Part shown: positions 1 to 8,000 of the stretch, one piece after another
How the letters are laid out: every line of letters starts with the position of its first letter
Position numbering within the stretch: the stretch's first letter is position 1
NCBI GenBank assembly: GCA_902797885.1
Contig: CADBUP010000081.1
Span: 1-35,014, forward strand
Length of the DNA: 35,014 nucleotides
Origin: an uncultured Ruminococcus sp.
GTDB lineage: Bacteria; Bacillota; Clostridia; Monoglobales; Monoglobaceae
Direction of reading: 5' to 3'
Translations under genes and position numbers: made by a program
The notes under the pieces: generated by a model
Told to the model about the DNA's origin: nothing
The model's input: the letters and a program-made list of their open reading frames with translations, nothing else
Database searches by the model: none

Positions 1-2
1 AT

Positions 3-86
3 GCGAGCATGCTGGAACCGGCAGACAGGCACGTTTGAGGGGCGTGTGCTTATGGCGTGTGGGTTCAAGTCCCACTGCTCGCACCA
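3..86 (+). tRNA. tRNA-Leu(GAG)
   Basis: The acceptor arm GCGAGCA (3-9) pairs exactly with TGCTCGC (76-82), followed by the discriminator A and an encoded CCA (84-86). The anticodon stem CACGT/GCGTG encloses the loop TTGAGGG, giving anticodon GAG, which reads CUC leucine codons. A long variable arm and the GGTTCAAGTCC T-arm fit a class II leucine tRNA. It lies two bases inside the left edge, so upstream signals are out of view. Confidence 0.95.
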
Positions 87-92
87 TTATTT

Positions 93-167
93 TGCCTGAT
101 AGTGTAATGGTTAGCACAAGTGACTCTGACTCACTTTGTCTGGGTTCAAATCCTAGTCAGGCAGCCA
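93..167 (+). tRNA. tRNA-Gln(CTG)
   Basis: TGCCTGA (93-99) pairs with TCAGGCA (157-163), followed by G and an encoded CCA (165-167). The stem AGTGA/TCACT closes the loop CTCTGAC, so the anticodon is CTG (glutamine, CAG). It follows tRNA-Leu after six bases, so the two are very likely one transcript. Position 32 of the anticodon loop is C. Confidence 0.95.
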
Positions 168-172
168 AACGC

Positions 173-206
173 AAAAAACCTGTTGACTTAAGTCGGCGGG
201 TTTTTT
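173..206 (+). terminator. Rho-independent terminator of the tRNA pair
   Basis: AAAAAACC (173-180) pairs with GGTTTTTT (199-206). The helix continues inward through G-C and G-U pairs to GAC/GTC around a TTAA loop, giving about 15 continuous pairs that end in a T-run. It lies immediately after the tRNA-Gln CCA. Confidence 0.85.
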
Positions 207-290
207 ATTTACCGATAAACTCAAGCTATGGAAAATAAATGGAATTTCGTCATTTCTCCGCTATCTTCAACAAGGTATTTAATATTCCGA

Positions 291-312
291 AGCTTGACGT
301 AAACGTCAAGCT
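291..312 (+). promoter_or_regulatory. Perfect 10-bp inverted repeat over the -35 box (operator candidate)
   Basis: AGCTTGACGT (291-300) is followed by AA and then its exact reverse complement ACGTCAAGCT (303-312). The dyad covers the whole -35 element and the start of the spacer, so a dimeric repressor bound here would exclude RNA polymerase. No T-run follows and it lies upstream of the predicted transcription start, so it is not a terminator. The binding protein is unknown. Confidence 0.6.
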
Positions 313-322
313 GTGCTATAAT
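294..322 (+). promoter_or_regulatory. Housekeeping-type promoter of the rhodanese/TtcA gene
   Basis: The -35 box TTGACG (294-299) and perfect -10 box TATAAT (317-322) are separated by 17 bp. The predicted start near 329 leaves a leader of about 48 nt before the ATG at 377. A perfect palindrome lies over the -35 box and is listed separately. Confidence 0.85.
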
Positions 323-376
323 ACACATTTAAACAACGGGTCTTATGACCTCATTTCATATTCAAAGGTGAAACTT

Positions 377-1513
377 ATGACTGAGATAAACAAAACGGAT
401 GAAATCACACTTGCTGAGCTTGATAAAGCTCAGAATTATCAGCTTGTCGATATACGCGAGGAATATACATTTCAGTACGGCTGTATCGACGGCGCAATAA
501 ATATTCCTCTTTCCGAGTTTGATGAAGGCAAGTTGGATAAGAAAAAAACAATAATTTTATATTGCAAGTCAGGAATCGTGAGCCTTGACCTTGCTCAGAC
601 GCTTCGCGATAAGGGCTTTTTTGCGGTCAGTTTGAAAGAGGGTTATATCGGCTGGCTTCGCCAAAGGCTTTCAGCCGACAACGATAAAACCGAAGAGGTT
701 GAAAAAAGTATCAGAAAGACCTTTCATAGGTCACTTTTTTCCAAATTTGCCTCTGCTATTAACGAATACGACCTTCTTAATGAGGGCGACCGCGTTGCCG
801 TCTGCATTTCGGGCGGAAAGGATTCGATGCTTATGGCTAAGCTCTTTCAAGAGCTGAAACGCCATAACAAATTTCATTTTGAGCTTGTCTTTTTGGTTAT
901 GGACCCCGGCTATAACAGCGAAAATCGCGAAATCATCGAACGTAACGCCCGTATGCTCAACGTCCCCATAACCGTATTTGAAAGCACGATTTTTGATGCG
1001 GTTTATAAAATAGAAAAGTCGCCCTGTTATGTCTGTGCAAGAATGAGACGCGGCTATCTGTATTCAAAAGCGAAGGAACTCGGCTGTAACAAGATAGCTC
1101 TCGGTCACCACTTCGACGATGTTATAGAGACAATTCTGATGAGTATGCTCTACAGCGGACAGATTCAAAATATGATGCCAAAGCTCAAAAGCACCAACTT
1201 TGAGGGGATGGAACTTATCAGACCTATGTATCATATAAGAGAGGACGATATTAAACGCTGGCGTGATTTTAACGACCTTCACTTTATACAATGCGCGTGT
1301 AAGTTCACCGATACCTGTACATCAGAGGCGTGCTTGACATCAAGCAGGACGGGGTCTAAGCGGATGGAGATTAAGCACCTGATAGCGGACTTAAAAAAGG
1401 TGAACCCTCAGGTTGAAAGCAACATTTTCAGAAGTATGCAGAATGTGAATCTCGAAACCGTGATTGCTTACAAGGATAAGACAGGAACTCACAGCTTTTT
1501 GGAAAATTATTAA
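377..1513 (+). CDS. Rhodanese domain fused to a TtcA-type tRNA 2-thiolation enzyme
   Basis: A 378-residue cytoplasmic protein. Residues 10-100 form a rhodanese domain with the catalytic-loop motif YCKSG (Cys63), which carries persulfide sulfur. Residues 110-360 resemble TtcA, which adds sulfur to C32 of certain tRNAs: an ATP PP-loop SGGKDS (145-150), CYVC followed by ARMRRG (Cys217, Cys220), GHHFDD, and a later cysteine group CAC (306-308). TtcA enzymes use such cysteines to hold an Fe-S cluster. I chose the ATG at 377 because AAAGGTG precedes it and the rhodanese fold begins directly after; the frame stays open upstream to 239, but that stretch contains the promoter. tcdA follows after 13 bp, so the two are probably co-transcribed. 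The fusion suggests that the protein carries its own sulfur donor. The exact modified base is inferred from family, not shown. Confidence 0.85.
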   Translation: MTEINKTDEITLAELDKAQNYQLVDIREEYTFQYGCIDGAINIPLSEFDEGKLDKKKTIILYCKSGIVSLDLAQTLRDKGFFAVSLKEGYIGWLRQRLSADNDKTEEVEKSIRKTFHRSLFSKFASAINEYDLLNEGDRVAVCISGGKDSMLMAKLFQELKRHNKFHFELVFLVMDPGYNSENREIIERNARMLNVPITVFESTIFDAVYKIEKSPCYVCARMRRGYLYSKAKELGCNKIALGHHFDDVIETILMSMLYSGQIQNMMPKLKSTNFEGMELIRPMYHIREDDIKRWRDFNDLHFIQCACKFTDTCTSEACLTSSRTGSKRMEIKHLIADLKKVNPQVESNIFRSMQNVNLETVIAYKDKTGTHSFLENY

Positions 1514-1526
1514 CGGGAGGCAGAGT

Positions 1527-2279
1527 ATGCTTAATCAATTTTCAAGGACAGAATTATTACTCGGCAGGGAAGCAATGGAAAGACTTCAAAATTCACGCGT
1601 TGCCGTATTCGGGATAGGCGGTGTCGGCGGTTACACCGTTGAGGCCCTTGTCAGAAGCGGGGTCGGCACTATTGACATAATCGATGACGATAAGGTATGT
1701 CTGACAAATATCAACCGTCAGATTTATGCAACGAGAAAGACAGTCGGCAAGTATAAAGTTGACGTTGCTGAGGAAAGATGCCTTGAAATCAACCCTGATG
1801 TCACAATAAACAAACACAGGACGTTTTACTCTCCCGAAACCTCGGCGGAATTTGACTTTAGCGAATATGACTATATTGTTGACGCAATCGACACAGTAAC
1901 GGGAAAGCTTGAACTCGTTGAAAACGCGTATAAGACAAAAACCCCGATTATAAGCTCAATGGGCGCGGGAAATAAGCTTGACGCCTCCGCTTTCGAGGTG
2001 ACGGATATATACAAAACCTCGGTTTGCCCGCTTGCAAGGGTTATGCGATATGAGCTTAAAAAACGCAGAATTCCGAAACTTAAAGTCGTATATTCAAAAG
2101 AAAAACCAATCACCCCTACCGAGGATATGGCGATAAGCTGTAAGGCACACTGTATCTGTCCGCCCGGAACGGCGCGGAAGTGCACTCAGCGCCGCCAGGT
2201 TCCGGGAAGCACGGCGTTTGTTCCGTCTGTTGTCGGCCTTATAATAGCCGGCGAGGTAATAAAGGATTTAACAAAATAA
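1527..2279 (+). CDS. tcdA: tRNA threonylcarbamoyladenosine dehydratase TcdA (E1-like)
   Basis: A 250-residue protein of the ThiF/MoeB/HesA E1-like superfamily. The N-terminal nucleotide-binding site GIGGVGG and the following acidic IIDDD are intact, as are the NRQI and DAIDTV motifs. TcdA uses ATP to cyclise t6A37 of ANN-decoding tRNAs into ct6A. The length is close to E. coli TcdA (268). The C-terminal region has the cysteine-rich patch SCKAHCICPPG, which differs from the E. coli form and could bind metal. The ATG at 1527 is preceded by GGGAGG (1515-1520); an in-frame upstream extension to 1464 overlaps the previous gene and is unlikely. Neighbouring tRNA genes and the TtcA-like gene make this a small tRNA-modification locus. 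Confidence 0.88.
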   Translation: MLNQFSRTELLLGREAMERLQNSRVAVFGIGGVGGYTVEALVRSGVGTIDIIDDDKVCLTNINRQIYATRKTVGKYKVDVAEERCLEINPDVTINKHRTFYSPETSAEFDFSEYDYIVDAIDTVTGKLELVENAYKTKTPIISSMGAGNKLDASAFEVTDIYKTSVCPLARVMRYELKKRRIPKLKVVYSKEKPITPTEDMAISCKAHCICPPGTARKCTQRRQVPGSTAFVPSVVGLIIAGEVIKDLTK

Positions 2280-2297
2280 GCCGGCACACGCCGGCTT
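2278..2297. terminator. Bidirectional terminator between tcdA and the aminotransferase
   Basis: AAGCCGGC (2278-2285) and GCCGGCTT (2290-2297) form a perfect 8-bp stem with an ACAC loop. AAATTATTTT follows on the plus strand and TATTTTGTT on the minus strand. It sits exactly between two convergent genes. Confidence 0.8.
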
Positions 2298-2300
2298 AAA

Positions 2301-3464
2301 TTATTTTAACATTTTCTTTCTCAGACTTGAGAGGCGGTTGAGTGCCTCGTTTAGCGTATCATCCTTTTTTGCATAGTGAAGTCTGATAAGATGGTTCACA
2401 TCTTCTTTAAAGAAGCTTGAGCCGGGAACAGCTCCTACGCCTACCTCTCTCGCCATATCCTCACAGAATTTCACATCGCTTTCATATCCGAATTCCGAAA
2501 TATCAAGAAGTATATAATACGCGCCCTCAGGCACCGTATGCCTAATTTTTAAATCGTCAAGTCCCTTCAAGAACAAATTACGCTTCGCCGTATACTTATC
2601 AGAAAGCCATTTATAATAATCATCACCGAATTTCAAGCCGACGACCGCCGCCTCTTGAAGCGGCGCCGCCGCTCCGACAGTCAAAAAGTCATGAACCTTT
2701 TTTACCGTTTCTGTTATCTCGGGCGGAGCAATAACATAGCCGAGCCTCCATCCGGTAATCGAATACGTCTTTGAAAGCGAGCTGCACGAAATTGTCCTTT
2801 CCTTCATTCGGGGAAGACTCGAAAAATAAACGTGCTTACTCGGCTCATACACAATATGCTCATACACCTCATCGGTGATAACATATGTATCATATTTCTC
2901 CGCCATATCAGCAATGATTTTCAGTTCATCATACGTAAAAACCTTTCCGCAGGGATTCGACGGATTACACAGGATAAGCGCCTTGGGGTTCTGTTTGAAA
3001 GCCGCCTCAAGCTCATCCGTATTAAAATTGAATTCAGGCGGATAAAGCGGAACATAAATCGGTTCCGCCCCGGAAAGGATGGTGTCCGCGCCATAGTTTT
3101 CGTAAAACGGCGAAAAAACTATAACCTTATCGCCTGGGTTTGTAACCGTCATCATTGCCGCCATCATTGCCTCGGTGCTTCCGCAGGTAACAACAATCTC
3201 GGCGTCGGGGTCGATTTTTCGTCCCATAAACCGCGACTGTTTCGCCGCAAGAGCCTCGCGGAAGTTCTGTGACCCCCACGTTATCGAATACTGATGAAAG
3301 TCCTCTTTTGTAACTTCGGCAAGGCGGTTTAGTATTTCTTTCGGAGGTTTAAAGTCCGGGAAGCCCTGTGACAAATTTACCGCACCGTATTTATTTGATA
3401 TCCTGGTCATACGACGTATTACCGAGTCGGTAAAACCCGCCGTTCTTTTGCTTAGTTCCTTCAT
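2301..3464 (-). CDS. PLP-dependent class I/II aminotransferase
   Basis: A 387-residue fold-type I aminotransferase. Visible landmarks are NLSQGFPDF near residue 30, NPSNPCGK (167-174), the DE pair at 198-199, the PLP lysine in SLSKTYSITGWR (Lys232) and a C-terminal RLHYA containing the substrate carboxylate-binding Arg. It would convert an amino acid and 2-oxoglutarate (or similar) to a 2-oxoacid and glutamate. It is the last gene of the oxidoreductase operon, so its 2-oxoacid product is the likely substrate of that enzyme. Its start lies inside the preceding amidohydrolase gene (74-nt overlap) with AAGGAG about 12 nt upstream. A slightly later start at Met19 is possible, but the family N-terminus supports the longer form. 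Substrate class (aromatic or branched-chain) cannot be read from the sequence. Confidence 0.88.
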   Translation of the reverse strand: MKELSKRTAGFTDSVIRRMTRISNKYGAVNLSQGFPDFKPPKEILNRLAEVTKEDFHQYSITWGSQNFREALAAKQSRFMGRKIDPDAEIVVTCGSTEAMMAAMMTVTNPGDKVIVFSPFYENYGADTILSGAEPIYVPLYPPEFNFNTDELEAAFKQNPKALILCNPSNPCGKVFTYDELKIIADMAEKYDTYVITDEVYEHIVYEPSKHVYFSSLPRMKERTISCSSLSKTYSITGWRLGYVIAPPEITETVKKVHDFLTVGAAAPLQEAAVVGLKFGDDYYKWLSDKYTAKRNLFLKGLDDLKIRHTVPEGAYYILLDISEFGYESDVKFCEDMAREVGVGAVPGSSFFKEDVNHLIRLHYAKKDDTLNEALNRLSSLRKKMLK

Positions 3465-4332
3465 TATTTTTTTGTTCTCCTTCTATTACCTTATTCAAAA
3501 AGTCAATAAAATTATAGCACTCAATCCGCCGCCGGTCAATGTCATTTAGTCCGATTTCGTCAAGTTTTTTTAGTTCGTCCGTCGGATTGCATATAGGAAA
3601 GTCACTTCCGAAGAAAATTCTGTCCGTTCCGAACTTTCTAAGCATCTTCCTGATACCCTCGGGCGGAACAAAGCTCAGCGTGCTTGAAATATCATAATAA
3701 ACCCTATCGCATACCGGAATAATATCAAACGCATCTTTCCAGTGCATATAGCCGCCCATATGGGCGGCTATCACGATAAGCTCAGGTACAGCGTCAAGAA
3801 CATTTCTCAGTTTATCCGCAGTTGAATACTTCATAACCCTGTCGCCCATATGAAACAAAACGGGAAGCTTCGCCCTTGCGGCCTCCTTATAAATTTCAAT
3901 CAGCTTTGGGTCATCCATATTTGTTCTCTGAAAATCGGGGTGGAACTTTATTCCCTTTAGTCCAAGCATTTTCATTCTCGAAATCTCTGATTTATAGTTC
4001 TCGTTATCACGGTGGAGCGTTCCGAAGCCAATCAGGCTGTCATCCTTTTCGCAGACGCTCGCTATAAAAGTATTGATACTCTCGGTCTGTGACGGAGTAA
4101 TCGCGGGCGAGCATACAAGCTGCATCACCACGCTTCGGTTTTTGTACACTCCGCCCCTCACTCTGTATAATTCAGAGACCTTTCCGCAGGTATACATCGG
4201 CGCACCGTAATACTTGCTGACATTATCCCGCGCCTTTTCAGCAATGTTGTCAGGAAAAATATGCGTGTGTGCGTCAATCACCGGAAGTATCTCATATTGA
4301 CTGTCAAATTGTATAATCGAGCTTTCGTTCAT
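3391..4332 (-). CDS. Amidohydrolase-2 family metal-dependent hydrolase
   Basis: A 313-residue protein of the TIM-barrel amidohydrolase superfamily (Amidohydro_2 type). It begins with the metal site DAHTHIFP near residue 20, continues with GIKFHPDF, AAHMGGY and ends the barrel with FGSDFPICNP, so all usual metal-ligand positions (HxH, His, His, Asp) are present. Relatives are decarboxylases or hydrolases of aromatic and other carboxylic acids. Its job in an oxidoreductase/CoA-ligase operon is unknown. The ATG at 4332 has AAGGAG 8 nt upstream and overlaps the CoA ligase end by 29 nt, which suggests translational coupling. The tail after about residue 290 is polar and lies over the start of the aminotransferase gene. 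Confidence 0.8.
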   Translation of the reverse strand: MNESSIIQFDSQYEILPVIDAHTHIFPDNIAEKARDNVSKYYGAPMYTCGKVSELYRVRGGVYKNRSVVMQLVCSPAITPSQTESINTFIASVCEKDDSLIGFGTLHRDNENYKSEISRMKMLGLKGIKFHPDFQRTNMDDPKLIEIYKEAARAKLPVLFHMGDRVMKYSTADKLRNVLDAVPELIVIAAHMGGYMHWKDAFDIIPVCDRVYYDISSTLSFVPPEGIRKMLRKFGTDRIFFGSDFPICNPTDELKKLDEIGLNDIDRRRIECYNFIDFLNKVIEGEQKNNEGTKQKNGGFYRLGNTSYDQDIK

Positions 4333-5644
4333 CTATAATTCTCCTTGATTTATGCTCCGAACGTGTATCCAGTCCGCCGTCAGGATGTACTATTACCGAA
4401 TACGGCTTAACGCCAATACGGCCTTTAAGTGCGGCGCTTGCTCTTACCGCAACCTCTTCGTCGGTTTCGGAATTGTTCGCGCTTTTCTCAATTTCGACCG
4501 AGTACTTGCAGGTAAAGTTCTTCTCAAATACCCTGATTAAATACTCGCCCGTTATTCCGCTCATATTCCGTATAACCGCTTCGATATCACTCGGGAATAC
4601 ATTAACCGCCGAAACTATAAACATATCGTCTTTTCTACCGTTGATATGAATTCTTCCGTGAGTTCTGCCGCACTCACACGGGGTGTTATCAATCCATCCA
4701 ATATCACCCGTGCGGAAACGAATAAGCGGTCTTGCGTGCTTTCTGAGGGTGGTGAATACCAGTTCTCCGACTTCGCCCGGTTTTAAAACCTCGCCCGTGT
4801 GAATGTCAACCGTCTCAACCAAAATATGATTTTCCGCAATATGCAAACCGTCTTTCGCTTCGCACATTGCCGCGCAGGCGCCGAATATATCAGACAGACC
4901 GTAGAAATCATAAACCTCTGCTCCCCACAAATCCTCTATCGCCTTTCTTGTTGCGTCAATCGAACCGCCAAGCTCTCCGGCAACAATAATCTTTTTAATA
5001 TTCAAATCCTTTTTGGGGTCAATTCCGGCTTTCAGAGCCTTTTCGCCGAGCTGCCATGCATATGAAGGACTTGTCCAGATTATAGTCGGCTGATACGTCT
5101 TCAAGACAAACAAAAGTCTCTCACTCGGAAGGGTTCCGCCCCATATGCAAAGGGCGCCGAGATTCTGAGCGCCTATAACGTCAGGGCCGCCAACGTAAAG
5201 CGAAAAGTTAAGGGCGTGAACATATCTGTCCTTAGGTCTCATTCCTATCTGCCAGAACCAACGGCTTTCCGTGTTCTGGAATTCATCAAAGTCCTTTTTT
5301 GTAAACGGGCTCATAGTGGGAACGCCCGTAGATCCCGACGACGTTGAAATAAACACAACATCCTCTTCGGGAACGGCACACAACTCGCCGAGGAACGAAC
5401 CCTTACCCTGTGTATCTCTTTGAGTCTTCTTATCCACAAACGGGAACTTTTGAATATCCTCAAGGGTCCTTATATCCTCAGGCTTCACTCCCGCCTCATC
5501 AAACGATCTCTTATAATACGGAGCGTTTTCATATGCGAACTTTACAATCTCTTTTAAATCCTCAAGCTGATGCTTTTCAAGCTCTTCTCTGGGCATTGTT
5601 TCAAGTTCTTCATCCCAGTACTTATTGTTAATATCTCTGCTCAT
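4304..5644 (-). CDS. Phenylacetate-CoA ligase-like adenylate-forming enzyme (PaaK family)
   Basis: A 446-residue member of the ANL adenylating superfamily, PaaK branch (typically about 430-440 residues). Visible are the phosphate-binding loop TSSGSTGVP near residue 100, YGLSDIFG, RFRTGDIGWID, a CECGR element and NGRKDDMFIVSAVNVFP, which leads into the C-terminal lid. PaaK enzymes join aryl acetates to CoA using ATP; beside an oxidoreductase that makes acyl-CoA, the enzyme could also run in reverse to release the acid. The start is preceded by GAGGAAAAGAAA, 15 bp after porB. Its presence argues for an aromatic 2-oxoacid (for example arylpyruvate to arylacetyl-CoA) as operon substrate, though some PaaK-like proteins act on other acids. 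Confidence 0.88.
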   Translation of the reverse strand: MSRDINNKYWDEELETMPREELEKHQLEDLKEIVKFAYENAPYYKRSFDEAGVKPEDIRTLEDIQKFPFVDKKTQRDTQGKGSFLGELCAVPEEDVVFISTSSGSTGVPTMSPFTKKDFDEFQNTESRWFWQIGMRPKDRYVHALNFSLYVGGPDVIGAQNLGALCIWGGTLPSERLLFVLKTYQPTIIWTSPSYAWQLGEKALKAGIDPKKDLNIKKIIVAGELGGSIDATRKAIEDLWGAEVYDFYGLSDIFGACAAMCEAKDGLHIAENHILVETVDIHTGEVLKPGEVGELVFTTLRKHARPLIRFRTGDIGWIDNTPCECGRTHGRIHINGRKDDMFIVSAVNVFPSDIEAVIRNMSGITGEYLIRVFEKNFTCKYSVEIEKSANNSETDEEVAVRASAALKGRIGVKPYSVIVHPDGGLDTRSEHKSRRIIDERKLDYTI

Positions 5645-5659
5645 TTTCTTTTCCTCATG

Positions 5660-6547
5660 TTATTTGAAATTTTTATCTATATAAGCCCACTTCTTATCTC
5701 GTGAAGCTTTTATGATATCTATGTCATCGTCAGTCAGATGCTTAAAACGCCCCTGACGTTTCAGATAATCGGCGGCATCAGTAAATTTCTTAGGTCTGTA
5801 ATTCAGTTTATACCCTCCGTCCTCGTATTCGGCGAGGTACCATAATCCACAGTCAACCACTTCTTTAGCAATGTCAACCGTTTCATCGGTTGCCACACCC
5901 CATCCGGTCGGACAGGGCGCAATCACATGAATGTACTTTGTACCGTTTATTTTTGACGCCTTTTCGACCTTATTGATAAAATCGTCTATATATCCTATGC
6001 TTGCCGTCGCCGCATATGGAATATCGTGTGCGGCAACAATTTCAAACATATTCTTTTTCGGTCTCAGGTTACCTCTTATATTTTCCCCCGCCGGAGTGGT
6101 TGTTGTCCTTGCGCCGAAAGGCGTAAGTGAACTTTTTTGAATTCCAGTATTCATATACGCCTCGTTATCATAGCATATGTATATAATATTATCATTTCTG
6201 TCAATCGCCCCGGAAAGCGCCTGAATACCTATATCAGCCGTTCCTCCGTCACCGGCAAAGCCGACGGCGTGGAAATCGGTTATGCCCTGTGCTCTGAGCC
6301 CCGCCTCAATCCCGGTCAGCATAGACGCCGTTCCGGCAAAGGTTGAAATTATAGCGTTGTTTGAAAAACATAGCTGCGGAAAGTTAAACCCGACAGCCGA
6401 CATACACCCGGCAGGCAAAACCGCAACCGAATTCTCTCCCAGAACCTTAAGTGCCATACGAACCGCCAGGCTTCCGCCGCAGCCGGCACACGCCTTGTGT
6501 CCGTAAAAATATTCTTCATCGCTGAGAGTTTTTGCATTTAAAGCCAT
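5660..6547 (-). CDS. porB: 2-oxoacid:ferredoxin oxidoreductase, beta subunit (TPP-binding)
   Basis: A 295-residue thiamine-pyrophosphate-binding catalytic subunit. The N-terminal HKACAGCGG, the later PAGCMS and APCPTGWGV supply the four cysteines that hold the proximal 4Fe-4S cluster in this family. GDGGTADIGIQALSGA and YDNEAYMNTGIQ are the TPP/Mg site. It decarboxylates a 2-oxoacid and passes electrons through the delta subunit to ferredoxin, giving acyl-CoA. The ATG shares its A with the stop of the alpha gene (TAATG), and GGAGGTGACC lies inside that gene, so expression is tightly coupled. The por symbol denotes the family; pyruvate need not be the substrate. Confidence 0.9.
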   Translation of the reverse strand: MALNAKTLSDEEYFYGHKACAGCGGSLAVRMALKVLGENSVAVLPAGCMSAVGFNFPQLCFSNNAIISTFAGTASMLTGIEAGLRAQGITDFHAVGFAGDGGTADIGIQALSGAIDRNDNIIYICYDNEAYMNTGIQKSSLTPFGARTTTTPAGENIRGNLRPKKNMFEIVAAHDIPYAATASIGYIDDFINKVEKASKINGTKYIHVIAPCPTGWGVATDETVDIAKEVVDCGLWYLAEYEDGGYKLNYRPKKFTDAADYLKRQGRFKHLTDDDIDIIKASRDKKWAYIDKNFK

Positions 6548-7710
6548 TAACGGTCACCTCCGATTTCTAAAAACGTCACCTTTGTCTCTCTATCCTCAAG
6601 TTCATCAAAAATCCGTTCAATTTTCTCCTCGGAAATATTTCTTCCTCCCAGACCTCCGATATAATTTGATGACGGTATGGTCAGTCCGTGCTTATACAGT
6701 GCAGAATTCACATTGGTATACACCGTTCCCTCATTGCCGAATGAAATATCCTTTTCAAGCACGGCTATCGCCTTTGCTTTCCCGGCCGCCGAGGCTATTT
6801 CCTCCGACGGGAACGGACGCAGGTAACGCAGCCTGAGCATTCCGACTTTCCTTCCGTTCTCTCTGAGCCAGTCTACCGTCTCCTTGACCAAACCCGATAT
6901 GCTTCCGAGGGTAATTATTATATACTCCGCGTCCTCGGTCTTATAATTTTCGGTCAGCCCGGTATATTTTCTTCCGAATATCTTCTCGAATTTTTCTTCC
7001 GCCTCTTTGATAATCGGCTTTGAATTCAGTAAGCCGAGGTGTTCCTTATACTTAAACGCAGTATTCGTTTCGGGTCCCGCCGAAAATCCGAGGTTCTTAG
7101 GATTCTTTAAGTCAAGCTTATTTTCCGTCTTAAACGGCGGAAGAAACTCATCCGCTTGCAGCGCCGTCGGAACATCAGCAACTTCATATGTATGCGTCAG
7201 AACAAATCCGTCAAGGTTCACCATAAACGGTGTTAAAACAGTCGGATGCTCGGCTATATAATAGCTCATCAAGGCAAGGTCAAGACTTTCCTGTGCATTC
7301 TCGGCATACGCCTGAATCCATCCGCTGTCAAGAAGCGAAATCGAGTCTCGCTGGTCGCCGTAAATATTCCACGGAAGGGCGGTCGAGCGGTTTGCGTTCA
7401 TCATGACAATCGGAAATCGCCCTCCCGACGCATAGGTAAGACATTCGGCCATATACAAAAGCCCCTGTGATGAGGTCGCGGTAAACGCCCTTGCGCCGAC
7501 CGCCGATGCCCCCATTGCGCACGAAAGCGCCGAATGTTCCGACTCAACGTGAATAAACTCTGCCTTAAGACTGTTGTCCTCAACCATCTCAGACAATCTC
7601 TCAACCACAATTGTCTGCGGAGTAATCGGGTATGCGGAAATAACTTGCGGCCTTGCTAAACGGATTCCCTCCGCAAACGCTTCGTTTCCCGATAAAAACT
7701 TTCTTGCCAT
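6547..7710 (-). CDS. porA: 2-oxoacid:ferredoxin oxidoreductase, alpha subunit
   Basis: A 387-residue subunit with the pyrimidine-binding TPP domain. Typical features are the opening FLSGNEAFAEG, YPITPQTIVVERLSE, FIHVESEHSALSCAMGAS, FTATSSQGLLYM and the C-terminal domain motif LRLRYLRPFP, which helps bind CoA. It pairs with the beta subunit to form the active site. It starts at the stop of the delta gene (one-base overlap) and runs into the beta gene in the same way. The length fits the separate alpha subunit of four-subunit enzymes such as those of Thermotoga, in contrast to the fused clostridial pyruvate enzyme of about 1170 residues. Confidence 0.92.
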   Translation of the reverse strand: MARKFLSGNEAFAEGIRLARPQVISAYPITPQTIVVERLSEMVEDNSLKAEFIHVESEHSALSCAMGASAVGARAFTATSSQGLLYMAECLTYASGGRFPIVMMNANRSTALPWNIYGDQRDSISLLDSGWIQAYAENAQESLDLALMSYYIAEHPTVLTPFMVNLDGFVLTHTYEVADVPTALQADEFLPPFKTENKLDLKNPKNLGFSAGPETNTAFKYKEHLGLLNSKPIIKEAEEKFEKIFGRKYTGLTENYKTEDAEYIIITLGSISGLVKETVDWLRENGRKVGMLRLRYLRPFPSEEIASAAGKAKAIAVLEKDISFGNEGTVYTNVNSALYKHGLTIPSSNYIGGLGGRNISEEKIERIFDELEDRETKVTFLEIGGDR

Positions 7711-8000
7711 TATTTTTCCGCCTCCATTTCTATCGCGCCGATTTTACAGACTTTTCTGCAGATTTCGCACCCCTTACAGAAATCATAATCGATATCGACC
7801 TTTCCGTCTTTTTTATAGATAACCCCGTCGGGGCAATACATATAACACCTGAGACAGCCGACACATTTTTGGGAATTTATAACCGGTCTTTTGTTTCTCC
7901 ATCCGGCATTTTTGGTTACAAGATATCCGGCCTCATACGCGGGGGCGTCAGGAATTTCTTCAAAGCCCACAGGTATCTTATCTCTTAAATACGGTTTCAT
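7710..8000 (-). CDS. porD: 2-oxoacid:ferredoxin oxidoreductase, delta subunit (2x4Fe-4S ferredoxin)
   Basis: A 96-residue ferredoxin-like electron-transfer subunit. Two CxxCxxCxxxC clusters are complete: CVGCLRCYMYC and CKGCEICRKVC. The N-terminal extension of about 40 residues, with a WRNKRPV stretch before the first cluster, is usual for this subunit. It carries electrons from the TPP site to external ferredoxin. Its start overlaps the gamma gene stop by four bases. Confidence 0.93.
   Translation of the reverse strand: MKPYLRDKIPVGFEEIPDAPAYEAGYLVTKNAGWRNKRPVINSQKCVGCLRCYMYCPDGVIYKKDGKVDIDYDFCKGCEICRKVCKIGAIEMEAEK

Noticed and set aside
239-376. N-terminal extension of the rhodanese/TtcA frame
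   Set aside because: It contains the promoter and the palindrome, has no ribosome site, and the family fold begins after the ATG at 377.
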